Part shown: piece by piece, positions 17,267-24,943 of the stretch | Numbering within the stretch: the stretch's first letter is position 1 | Layout of the letters: each line of letters begins with the position of its first letter | NCBI GenBank assembly: GCA_002085465.1 | Contig: NBML01000011.1 | Location: 1-59,293, forward strand | DNA length: 59,293 bases | Direction: 5' to 3' | Origin: Desulfobacteraceae bacterium 4572_89 | GTDB taxonomy: Bacteria > Desulfobacterota > Desulfobacteria > Desulfobacterales > Desulfobacteraceae | Position numbers and translations under genes: made by a program | Notes under the pieces: model-generated | Told to the model about the DNA's origin: nothing | What the model saw: only the letters and a program-made list of their open reading frames with translations | The model's database searches: none

Positions 17267-18052
17267 TTAAATATCTTTCTGGATAAATTCGTATAATTCG
17301 TTTTCCTTTTGGGTAAGTTCTTTTTTTTCATTTTTAATTTTATGGAGAAAATAGTGAAAAAAATCATGGCGCAGGCTGTCCCTTCCTGACAGAACAAATC
17401 TCTTATTCAGTCCCCAGTTAATCACTGAACTTTCTTCATCACCTTTAATGAACATTCCGCATAAAATTTCTTCTTTATCCACAACAATATCAAAAAACCT
17501 GGTATTTGAATCCTCACAGGGCTCAGGACAGGGGTGAATTATCTGAAACTTGAATTTTCCAGGCCCGGGTTTCATTGAAATATATTTTACCTGCACACCC
17601 CGGGATTCCGCCTTCATGAGCTTTGCATCAAGATGCTGCCCCTCCTCAGGAGCCATCCGAATATAGATCTCTTCCTTTGCCTGGTCAATCATCTCTTCTG
17701 CCTTGCCCATTGCTGCTCCATAGCCTTTTATGGTCCAGATGACATCTTTTTCAGGCTTTTGTCTGGCCTTTTTTAATTTCTCTTCCAGGGAAGAAAGCAT
17801 AATTTCAAAATCCTGGCGCAGCCTTCGGATAAATTCCCGGGAAGGAATAGGCGAGTACATTCCCTTGCTGGATTCAATGACAAAACCCTTGGCAATAAGG
17901 GTTTCTAAAACATCATATATCCTGGCCCTGGGTATACCGGACTGCCGGCTTAACTGTGATCCGTTAACAGGATGATTTGCTGCCAGGGAAACATAGGCGT
18001 TAAGTGCATAGTCAGACAATCCAAGTTTTAATTCTGTGTTTATTTTTACCAT
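17267..18052 (-). CDS. TrmB-family transcriptional regulator
   Basis: A 261-residue protein. The N-terminal winged helix has L-G-L-S-D-Y-A-L-N-A-Y-V-S-L, N-G-S-Q-L-S-R-Q-S-G-I-P-R-A-R-I-Y-D-V-L-E-T-L and a wing ending G-M-Y-S-P-I-P-S. A coiled-coil-like stretch follows (about residues 75-105), then a ligand-binding domain like that of TrmB sensors. The gene lies between two outward-facing methyltransferase operons: its own strand leads into the ABC transporter/MttB-like operon, and the opposite strand carries amber mttB. It is the best candidate local regulator of both. Candidate operators lie at 18172-18228. Confidence 0.82.
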   Translation of the reverse strand: MVKINTELKLGLSDYALNAYVSLAANHPVNGSQLSRQSGIPRARIYDVLETLIAKGFVIESSKGMYSPIPSREFIRRLRQDFEIMLSSLEEKLKKARQKPEKDVIWTIKGYGAAMGKAEEMIDQAKEEIYIRMAPEEGQHLDAKLMKAESRGVQVKYISMKPGPGKFKFQIIHPCPEPCEDSNTRFFDIVVDKEEILCGMFIKGDEESSVINWGLNKRFVLSGRDSLRHDFFHYFLHKIKNEKKELTQKENELYEFIQKDI

Positions 18053-18130
18053 GCAAATTTCCTTTGATCCGACTTTTTACTTTTTGCGGGATAGAGTATT
18101 TTACCACTTTTTATTGGCTGTTTTTTAAGC

Positions 18131-18159
18131 TTGACATAGATATAGAGAGTTTGTTAAAA
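18131..18159 (+). promoter_or_regulatory. Sigma-70-like promoter for the amber mttB operon
   Basis: A perfect TTGACA (18131-18136) is followed after 17 bases by TTAAAA (18154-18159), a weak -10. The rest of the 277-base gap to mttB holds inverted and direct repeats downstream of this promoter, a position suited to repression. Confidence 0.4.
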
Positions 18160-18171
18160 AAAGACAAGAAA

Positions 18172-18199
18172 AAATGTTACCCGGTTAGTAGTAACATTT
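18172..18199. promoter_or_regulatory. Inverted repeat, candidate regulator operator
   Basis: Perfect nine-base arms AAATGTTAC (18172-18180) and GTAACATTT (18191-18199) are separated by ten bases. It lies between the divergent TrmB-like regulator gene and mttB, just downstream of the promoter match. No T-run follows, which argues against a terminator. Confidence 0.5.
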
Positions 18200-18201
18200 A
18201 T

Positions 18202-18228
18202 TTTGTACGTAAAATAGTTTGTCCGTAA
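18202..18228. promoter_or_regulatory. Direct repeat pair TTTGTACGTAA / TTTGTCCGTAA
   Basis: Two 11-base copies (18202-18212 and 18218-18228) with one mismatch lie 16 bases apart, immediately after the inverted repeat at 18172. They could be further binding sites for the regulator or for a second factor. Function is inferred from position only. Confidence 0.35.
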
Positions 18229-18329
18229 GAATAAAGGCTGGCAGCTGAAAATCCAAAGCTCCTTTTAAATTTTATAAAACTGGGGACTTGAAATTAGCAG
18301 CCACAAATTAATCATGAGGTAAATACCAT

Positions 18330-19799
18330 ATGAAACGTAATTTTCATGCGGGAAGACAACTAAGCTCCGGATTGAGTCTCAATATCCTGACAGAGGATGA
18401 GCTTGATGAGATTCACTATGGAACCCTTGAAGTCCTCAATGAAACAGGCATTTTTGTGGAAGATGAAGATGCGCTGGATCTTTTTGAGGAAGGGGGAGCT
18501 ATTGTAAACCGTGACACAAAAATTGTTAAAATTCCACCGGTGATGGTGGAGGATGCCATCAGGTCTGCACCTCCCAAGGTAGTGCTCCACGGCCGTGATC
18601 CCAGACACGATATTGTCCTGGAAAACACCCGGGTTTATTTCACCAATTTCAGTGAAGGGGTAATGGTAAATGATCCCTATACCGGAGAAAACAGATCTCC
18701 CGTAAAAAAGGATTTGATTGATTCTGCCAAAGTAATTGATGCTCTTCCTGAAATTGATTTTTGCGAAAAAGCCCTTGGAGCCCATGATGTAAACCAGGAC
18801 ACAGTTCCCCTCCACAATGCAGAGGCCTATCTTACCAACACCTCAAAACATTGTGCCTTTGGCCCTGGGAATGGAAAATTCCTGAAAAAAATCATTGAAA
18901 TGGGTGAGGCCATTGCAGGGGGTGTGGAGAAATTTAAAAACCGCCCCATTGTTTCCTTTACAACCTGCCCGGTAAGTCCTTTGAAGCTGATCTCCGACTG
19001 TTGTGAAATCATAATGGAAGCCGCCAGAAACAATGTGGTATGCAACATCCTGTCCATGGCAATGGCAGGGGGCACTTCCCCTGTAACTCTGGCAGGCACC
19101 CTTGTTAATCACAATGCCGAAGTCCTTTCCGGAATCACCCTGGCCCAGCTCACCCGGAGGGGAACCCCGGTTATTTACGGCAGTTCAACAACAGCCATGG
19201 ATCTTAAACTTGCCTCAGCCAGCGTGGGCACCCCGGAGTGTGCTGTAATCAGCGGTGCTGTGGCCCGTCTTGCCCGGTATTATGCTTTGCCCTCCTATGT
19301 TGCAGGCGGCTAGGGCGACAGTAAAATATCCGACGTCCAGACTGGCCATGAAAAGACACTTACCGGACTTATTCCCGCATTGGCAGGCGCCAATATGATT
19401 TATGGGGCCGGGATGCTTGAAAGCGGCATCACCTTTGATTACGGCCAGCTGGTTTTAGACTGTGAGTTTGCACGTATGATTAAACATACGATTCAGGGTA
19501 TTCCTGTTAATGATGAATCCCTTGCCATAGATCCTATCAAGGAGATAGGCCCAGGCGGAGATTACCTAATGCACAAACACACATTCAACCATATGAGAAG
19601 TCAGTCCAAACCTGAATTGATTGACCGCAAAATGCGGGGAGGCTGGGAAAAGGCAGGTTCAACCAATGCCTATGAAAGGGCTTTGATGAAGGTCAGATAT
19701 ATCCTGGAAACCCATATTCCTGCAAAACTTTCAGACGAGGTGCTGGCAAAAATTCGATCCATTGTTGTAGAAACAGAACAGGAAATGGGTATAAATTAA
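18330..19799 (+). CDS. mttB: Trimethylamine methyltransferase MttB, pyrrolysine-containing (in-frame amber at 19311-19313)
   Basis: The enzyme transfers a methyl group from trimethylamine to a cobalamin protein (MttC). The reading frame is interrupted only by TAG at codon 328. The frame then continues without a break for 161 more codons to TAA at 19797, giving a product of 489 residues, the normal MttB length. The flanks read A-G-G-[TAG]-G-D-S-K-I-S-D-V-Q-T-G-H-E-K, the conserved surroundings of pyrrolysine in MttB. The aligned position in the paralogue at 13020 is Ser. GAGGT (18316-18320) precedes the ATG. A gene caller would split this into two false genes (to 19313, and from about 19380). 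Full translation needs pylTSBCD, which are not in the window. The flavoprotein gene follows after 29 bases. Confidence 0.93.
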
Positions 19800-19828
19800 T
19801 TTGGAGCAAATAAGTAAAAGGAACTCCC

Positions 19829-22207
19829 ATGGAAAACAATAAAATGGTTTTACCTGAAAAAGCAAATGTTGTCATCATAGGTGGAGGAATTATTGGTTGT
19901 TCCATTGCCTACCATCTGGGCCACATGGGCTGCAAAGATGTAGTTGTCCTGGAAAGGGATGAGTTAACTTCCGGAACAACCTGGCATGCCGCAGGTCTCA
20001 TGGTAACCTTTGGATCAACCTCTGAAACCTCAACCGAGATGCGCAAATATTCCCGTGATCTTTACACCCGACTTGAAGCTGAAACCGGGTTATCAACCGG
20101 GTTTAAGCCTGTTGGTTTCATAGAAGCGGCCAGCAATAAAGACCGTTTGGAAGAATACCGCAGGGTTGCTGCATTTAATAGATATTGCGGAATCGATGTA
20201 CATGAAATCTCCCCTAAAGAGATCAAGGATCTTTTCCCCCTTGCCCGTGTAGATGATCTGCTGGCTGGCTTTTACGTAAAAGAGGACGGCCGGGTTAACC
20301 CGGTGGATGTAACCATGGCCCTGGCCAAAGGTGCCAGGAACCAGGGAGTAAAAATATTTGAAAAAACTCCCTCCACTGGAATAATAAAGAAAAATGGTGT
20401 TGTTACCGCCGTAAAAACTGCAAATGGTGATATCCAGGCCGATGTGGTTGTCAATTGTGCTGGGATGTGGATCCCAAAAAACATGCCTGTCCTGGAAGAC
20501 CCTTCCCATTATGGATATTATAGGGAGGAAGTGGGCGGACTCATGGTGGGATTATTTGAGCCTAAATGTGCTCCCTGGAATATCAAGCGTATTCCGGAGA
20601 ACTTTTCCTTTGGTGAGATTGAACCGGATTGGGACCGTATGGGACCATTTTTGGAAAAAGCCATGTCCAGGGTTCCCATAACAAAGGAAATAGGAATAAA
20701 GAAATTTTTCTGTGGCCCTGAAAGTTTCACAGCAGACCTCCAGGCCATTGTTGGTGAAGCACCTGAAGTGAAAAATTATTTTGTAGCTGCGGGATTAAAT
20801 TCCATAGGCATCATCGTTGGCGGAGGCCTTGGCCGGGCCATGGCCCATTGGATAATGACTGGAGAACCGGATATTGATATCACCGGGTTTAACATTGATC
20901 GTCTCCACACCTATCAAAACAACCCGGAATACAGAAAACACAGGACTGTTGAATCCCTTGGCATGGTTTATAAAAGCCATTACCCCTACAAATCCATGCA
21001 ATCGGCAAGGGGTGCCAAAAAATCAGCATTTTATGACCGCCTCAAGGCAAAGGGTGCGTATTTCAGGGATGTCAGCGGCTGGGAAGGTGCGGACTGGTAT
21101 GCTCCAGAAGGCCATGAAGCAAAGATTGAAAAAGATTCCTGGGGCAAAGTTGAATGGTTTGATTTCTGGGAAGCTGAACATAAAGCAGCCCGGGAAAATG
21201 TTATCCTCATGGATATGTCTTTTATGCCTAAATTTTTTGTCCAGGGCCGTGATGCCGGAAAAGTGCTGAACAGGATTTCAGCCAATGAAGTCTGCGAAAA
21301 AACAAACCAGGTTACCTATACACCCTGGCTCAATGAAACAGGAAAAATAGAAACTGATTTAACGGTCGCAAAGCTTGAAGAGGAAAAATACCTGGTGGTT
21401 GTTACAGACACCATGCACCGCCATGCAGAAGCCTGGATGAAAAGAAATATTCCAGATGATGCCCATGCCTTTGTCACTGATATGACTTCAGCCTTTGCCC
21501 AGTTAAATATCCAAGGCCCAAAATCCCGTGAGCTTCTGCAGTCAATCACCCAGACAGATTTATCAAATGAGGCATTCCCCTATAGACATGCCAAAGAGAT
21601 TGCCATTGGGTATGCCAAAGCTATATGCATCAGGATCACCTATCTAGGTGAACTTGGATATGAACTCTATATCCCCACAGAACAGGCCACCCACGTGTAT
21701 GACCATGTTGTTGAGGCAGGAGAAAAATTCAACCTGCGCCATGCAGGACTCAAAGCCCTTGCCAGCCTGAGAATGGAAAAAGGCTATCGTGATTACGGCC
21801 ATGACATGGACAACACAGATGATCCCTATGAAACAGGATTGGGATTTACCGTTAAACTGGAAAAGCCGGACGGATTTATAGGCAAAGAAGCCTGTGTGAA
21901 GAAAAAAGCCCAGGGCCCAATGACAAGGCGCATGGCCCAGGTGATGGTCAAAGACCCGGAACCCTTATTATTTCATGCTGAAATTGTCACCAGAAACGGG
22001 AAAAAAGTCGGGTATGTCAGTACAGGCTCTTATGGTTTCACCCTTGGAGGAGCCATAGGGTTATTCATGATTGAGGCGGATGAACCCATTGATGAAAATT
22101 ATATCAATACCGGGAAGTGGGAAATTGATATTGCAGGAACCATATATCCTGCCCAGGTATCCCTAAAACCCCTTTATGATCCTGAAATGAAAAAGATTAA
22201 AGCCTGA
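19829..22207 (+). CDS. Dimethylglycine/sarcosine dehydrogenase-like flavoprotein with GcvT domains
   Basis: A 792-residue four-part protein: an FAD-binding DAO domain (about 14-370, with V-I-I-G-G-G-I-I-G-C), an FAO-middle segment (about 375-430), a GcvT folate-binding domain (about 435-690) and a GcvT C-terminal barrel (about 700-785). The motif T-T-W-H-A-A-G contains His53, the residue that carries covalent FAD in dimethylglycine and sarcosine dehydrogenases. Such enzymes oxidatively remove an N-methyl group and hand the C1 unit to tetrahydrofolate. Being 29 bases after amber mttB implies a shared methylamine pathway, but trimethylamine demethylation does not itself yield dimethylglycine. 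The true substrate could therefore be another N-methyl compound. Electrons may go to the Etf system encoded at 38.6-42.4 kb (inference). Confidence 0.85.
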   Translation: MENNKMVLPEKANVVIIGGGIIGCSIAYHLGHMGCKDVVVLERDELTSGTTWHAAGLMVTFGSTSETSTEMRKYSRDLYTRLEAETGLSTGFKPVGFIEAASNKDRLEEYRRVAAFNRYCGIDVHEISPKEIKDLFPLARVDDLLAGFYVKEDGRVNPVDVTMALAKGARNQGVKIFEKTPSTGIIKKNGVVTAVKTANGDIQADVVVNCAGMWIPKNMPVLEDPSHYGYYREEVGGLMVGLFEPKCAPWNIKRIPENFSFGEIEPDWDRMGPFLEKAMSRVPITKEIGIKKFFCGPESFTADLQAIVGEAPEVKNYFVAAGLNSIGIIVGGGLGRAMAHWIMTGEPDIDITGFNIDRLHTYQNNPEYRKHRTVESLGMVYKSHYPYKSMQSARGAKKSAFYDRLKAKGAYFRDVSGWEGADWYAPEGHEAKIEKDSWGKVEWFDFWEAEHKAARENVILMDMSFMPKFFVQGRDAGKVLNRISANEVCEKTNQVTYTPWLNETGKIETDLTVAKLEEEKYLVVVTDTMHRHAEAWMKRNIPDDAHAFVTDMTSAFAQLNIQGPKSRELLQSITQTDLSNEAFPYRHAKEIAIGYAKAICIRITYLGELGYELYIPTEQATHVYDHVVEAGEKFNLRHAGLKALASLRMEKGYRDYGHDMDNTDDPYETGLGFTVKLEKPDGFIGKEACVKKKAQGPMTRRMAQVMVKDPEPLLFHAEIVTRNGKKVGYVSTGSYGFTLGGAIGLFMIEADEPIDENYINTGKWEIDIAGTIYPAQVSLKPLYDPEMKKIKA

Positions 22208-22283
22208 CAAATAATACCTGACTCTGGCCTGAACTTTTCCCGGGATAAATCCTGGGAAAAAATAGGAAAAAGCATAAACTTTT

Positions 22284-22326
22284 AAAAAAAAAGAGCGTGG
22301 CCGCTAATGTATCCCGCTCTTTTTTT
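22284..22326. terminator. Bidirectional intrinsic terminator
   Basis: A run of A then AGAGCG (22292-22297) pairs with CGCTCT (22315-22320) followed by a run of T, giving a 12-14 bp stem with U-tracts in both directions. It separates the convergent flavoprotein gene and the beta-hydroxyacid dehydrogenase gene. The remaining ~190-base gap shows nothing else. Confidence 0.85.
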
Positions 22327-22395
22327 GTGCGCTGCTCATCTTAATGCTCTGGAAGGGACTATTCTGCAAAAAACAATTGACAATTATGTTCTTAC

Positions 22396-23346
22396 TTATC
22401 TGGGTTTAACCTCATAGCCTGGTTCTTCAGGCTCATCATCGGTCAATTCTGCTGGGAAACCCGTACCCAGGATCTGGATGCCGCAGTCATCCTCCAGGCG
22501 CTTTACAATATTTGTTGAAAATTCCCGTGGTCCATATCGTTTCTGGCCGTCCTTAAATATATCCAGGATCATGGGTGATATTTCCAAAGGAACATTGTGA
22601 TCATTGGCAAGCTTGTCAAAAAGGCCCACATCTTTCACCACAAGATCCATGGTAAAATTCACATCCCGGCTGCCGTTTAAAATCAGCTGGGATTCAGTTT
22701 CATGAACAAATGAGTTTCCCGAAGAGATACGAATGGCTTCATAGGTTGTGTTCATATCCATGCCGGCTTTTTTTGCCACGGCAAATGACTCAGCCAGTGC
22801 AGCAAGATGTGCTGAACAAAGAAAGTTGGTCAAAACTTTTAAAAAAGAAGCTGACCCAAGGGGACCAGTATGGAGTATACGCCGCCCCATTTTTGTTAAT
22901 AAAGGAAGAACCTGGTCAAATGTTTTGCGCTCGCCACCGGCAAAGATGGATATATTGCCTGTTGCAGCACGGTGGCAACCGCCTGAGACAGGGCAGTCCA
23001 TTGTTTTTGCACCTTTTGCTTCAAGCAGCTTTGCCAGACGGATTATCTCTGACTCATCCGTGGTGCTCATTTCCAGCCAGATTTTCCCTTTGCTAAGACC
23101 CTGGATGACACCGTTCGAGCTTTCCATTACCTTGGAGCTTGCAGCAGGTGAAGGCAGGCAGGTAATAATCAGATCGACTTTTTCAGCCATCTCTTTTGGT
23201 GAACTTGCAGAACTTGCACCCTGGTCTACAAATGATTTTACCAATGCATGGTCAAGGTCACGCACCATAAGATCATATCCGTTACGCAAAAGGCTGCCAG
23301 CCAACTTTCCCCCGACATTCCCAAGACCTATAAAACCAACTTTCAT
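22396..23346 (-). CDS. NAD(P)-dependent beta-hydroxyacid dehydrogenase (3-hydroxyisobutyrate dehydrogenase family)
   Basis: A 316-residue oxidoreductase. The Rossmann motif is V-G-F-I-G-L-G-N-V-G, the substrate loop is D-C-P-V-S-G-G, and the catalytic lysine is in S-F-L-K-V-L-T-N-F (near residue 170). The C-terminal helical domain has the F-x-M-D-L-V-V-K-D motif typical of the family. The last ~25 residues are an acidic, proline-rich tail not usual for the family. AAAGGT lies directly before the ATG. Candidate reactions include 3-hydroxyisobutyrate, tartronate semialdehyde or succinic semialdehyde conversion; sequence alone does not choose. Confidence 0.85.
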   Translation of the reverse strand: MKVGFIGLGNVGGKLAGSLLRNGYDLMVRDLDHALVKSFVDQGASSASSPKEMAEKVDLIITCLPSPAASSKVMESSNGVIQGLSKGKIWLEMSTTDESEIIRLAKLLEAKGAKTMDCPVSGGCHRAATGNISIFAGGERKTFDQVLPLLTKMGRRILHTGPLGSASFLKVLTNFLCSAHLAALAESFAVAKKAGMDMNTTYEAIRISSGNSFVHETESQLILNGSRDVNFTMDLVVKDVGLFDKLANDHNVPLEISPMILDIFKDGQKRYGPREFSTNIVKRLEDDCGIQILGTGFPAELTDDEPEEPGYEVKPR

Positions 23347-23466
23347 ACCTTTACCCCATATAATAATTAAGAAAATATTTGTTTCAATAATTGATCACGG
23401 CAGACCAATTATCTTAGAGCTATTGTCTTGTCAATAAAAATTATGGGTAAGCATAATTATTCCAAA

Positions 23467-23504
23467 AAAAAAGAGCACATCCTGTAAAGGAAGCACTCTT
23501 TTTT
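23467..23504 (-). terminator. Terminator of the thiolase gene
   Basis: A stem of A-run plus GAG pairs with CTC plus T-run, with an inner TCCT/AGGA hairpin and a small internal loop. On the minus strand it lies about 80 bases past the thiolase stop and ends in a long T run, so it should end the leftward thiolase transcript. Confidence 0.65.
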
Positions 23505-23583
23505 ATCTCCAGAGCCCTGCTTTAATGGGGCTCCATACCATCAATGTTTTCTATTTTTGTTCCACTTTACTTTTCAGTTTGGT

Positions 23584-24759
23584 TTATTTTCGTTCTACAA
23601 TCAGGGCCATGCCCTGGCCGCCGCCAATACATAAAGTAACAAGACCGTATCGTAAATCCCTGGCCTTGAGTTCATATAAAAGTTTTGTCAAAATAGCTCC
23701 GCCACTTGCAGATACAGGGTGCCCCATGGCAATTGCGCCGCCATTGACATTTACCTTGTCCAGGTCCATGCCCAGTTCGCGTATGCAGGCCAGGGTCTGG
23801 GAGGCAAAGGCTTCGTTCAATTCAACCAGGTCCATATCGTCCATGGTCAGGCCTGCTTTTTCCAGGGCCATCTCTGTGGCTGGAATGGGACCAATGCCCA
23901 TATAGGCTGGATCCACCCCGGCTGATGCATAGGAGACAATGGATACCATGGGCTCAATGCCCAGCTCTTCAGCCTTGTCCTTTGACATGACCACCAGGGC
24001 TGATGCCCCGTCATTCATACCGCTGGCATTTCCTGCAGTTACAGATCCGCCCTTTCTGAAAGGTGGTTTCAGTTTCTGAAGACCTTCAATGGTGGTCCCG
24101 AACCTGGGGTGCTCATCTGTATCAAATATTTTGGGATCACCTTTTCTCTGGGGGATCTCCACTGGCACGATCTGCTCCTTGAACAGGCCTTCTTTAATGG
24201 CCTTCTCAGCCAGATTCTGACTTCTCAGCGCATAGGCATCCTGGTCTTCCCTGGACACATTATATTTTTCTGCCACATTTTCAGCTGTCTCACCCATGGT
24301 ATTGCCGCTTAAAGGATCAAACAATATAAGCTGATCCTGGAGCTGGCCATGGCCCAGGCGATATCCCCATCTTGCTTTTTTCAGCATAAAGGTTGCATTA
24401 CTCATGCTTTCCATGCCACCGGCCACAATAACATCTGCATCACCGGATTTTATCACCTGGGCTGCCAGAGTAACAGCCTTGATACTGCCGGCACAAGCCT
24501 TGCTGATGGTAAACTGGGGTTTTTCCTGGGGAATACCTGCTTTCACAGCCACGACCCTGGCCGAGTTAATGGGAAGATCCCCTGTTCTGTATCCAGAGGC
24601 ATAAATCACTTCGTCAATTTGATCCCCTGTGAGCCCTGCCCGTTTTATGACTTCCTTTATGGGAATGGGACCAAAATCAATATCGCTCAATGGGGCAAGA
24701 GATCCTCCGAAACGTCCAATCGCCGTTCTACAAGCACTCGCTATAACAACTTCTTTCAT
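23584..24759 (-). CDS. Acetyl-CoA C-acetyltransferase (thiolase)
   Basis: A 391-residue thiolase. The nucleophilic Cys is in [11 protein letters not shown] (near residue 89), the histidine is in [11 protein letters not shown], and the second catalytic Cys is in [15 protein letters not shown] is also present. It condenses or cleaves acetoacetyl-CoA or longer 3-ketoacyl-CoA. CAGGAGGA precedes the ATG. No other beta-oxidation gene is adjacent, so direction and chain length are open. It is divergent from the tamB-like gene across a gap carrying a nine-base direct repeat. Confidence 0.92.
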   Translation of the reverse strand: MKEVVIASACRTAIGRFGGSLAPLSDIDFGPIPIKEVIKRAGLTGDQIDEVIYASGYRTGDLPINSARVVAVKAGIPQEKPQFTISKACAGSIKAVTLAAQVIKSGDADVIVAGGMESMSNATFMLKKARWGYRLGHGQLQDQLILFDPLSGNTMGETAENVAEKYNVSREDQDAYALRSQNLAEKAIKEGLFKEQIVPVEIPQRKGDPKIFDTDEHPRFGTTIEGLQKLKPPFRKGGSVTAGNASGMNDGASALVVMSKDKAEELGIEPMVSIVSYASAGVDPAYMGIGPIPATEMALEKAGLTMDDMDLVELNEAFASQTLACIRELGMDLDKVNVNGGAIAMGHPVSASGGAILTKLLYELKARDLRYGLVTLCIGGGQGMALIVERK

Positions 24760-24797
24760 CTGTCCTCCTGAAAAACTTGGAAATATACGTTTATATC

Positions 24798-24817
24798 AAT
24801 ATAGCTTTAATATAGCT
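24798..24817. promoter_or_regulatory. Direct repeat AATATAGCT, 11-bp period, between thiolase and tamB
   Basis: Two perfect copies of AATATAGCT (24798-24806, 24809-24817) lie one helical turn apart in the 184-base divergent gap. The spacing suits a protein contacting one face of DNA. It may equally be AT-rich promoter sequence. Confidence 0.3.
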
Positions 24818-24943
24818 GTATTATAAAAGTTGCTCAGTGTCAATATAAAACAGCAATTCAAAACCCTATATTGTAATTCCCTGGCAATCAGTATAAATTT
24901 AATTTATTGTAACCATATCAGTCATAATTTTTACGCAGGCATA

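Noticed and set aside
19311..19313. mttB as a pseudogene with a nonsense mutation
   Set aside because: The stop lies exactly at the known pyrrolysine position, everything after it is conserved, and the residues around it match the pyrrolysine context.
19380..19799. Separate downstream gene starting with ATG after the mttB amber codon
   Set aside because: It is the same frame as the upstream part with full MttB conservation across the TAG, and there is no ribosome binding site; it is the 3' part of one gene.
24830..24943. Longer N-terminus for the TamB-like protein
   Set aside because: The extra 38 residues precede the membrane anchor, are not anchor-like, and the region carries intergenic direct repeats instead.
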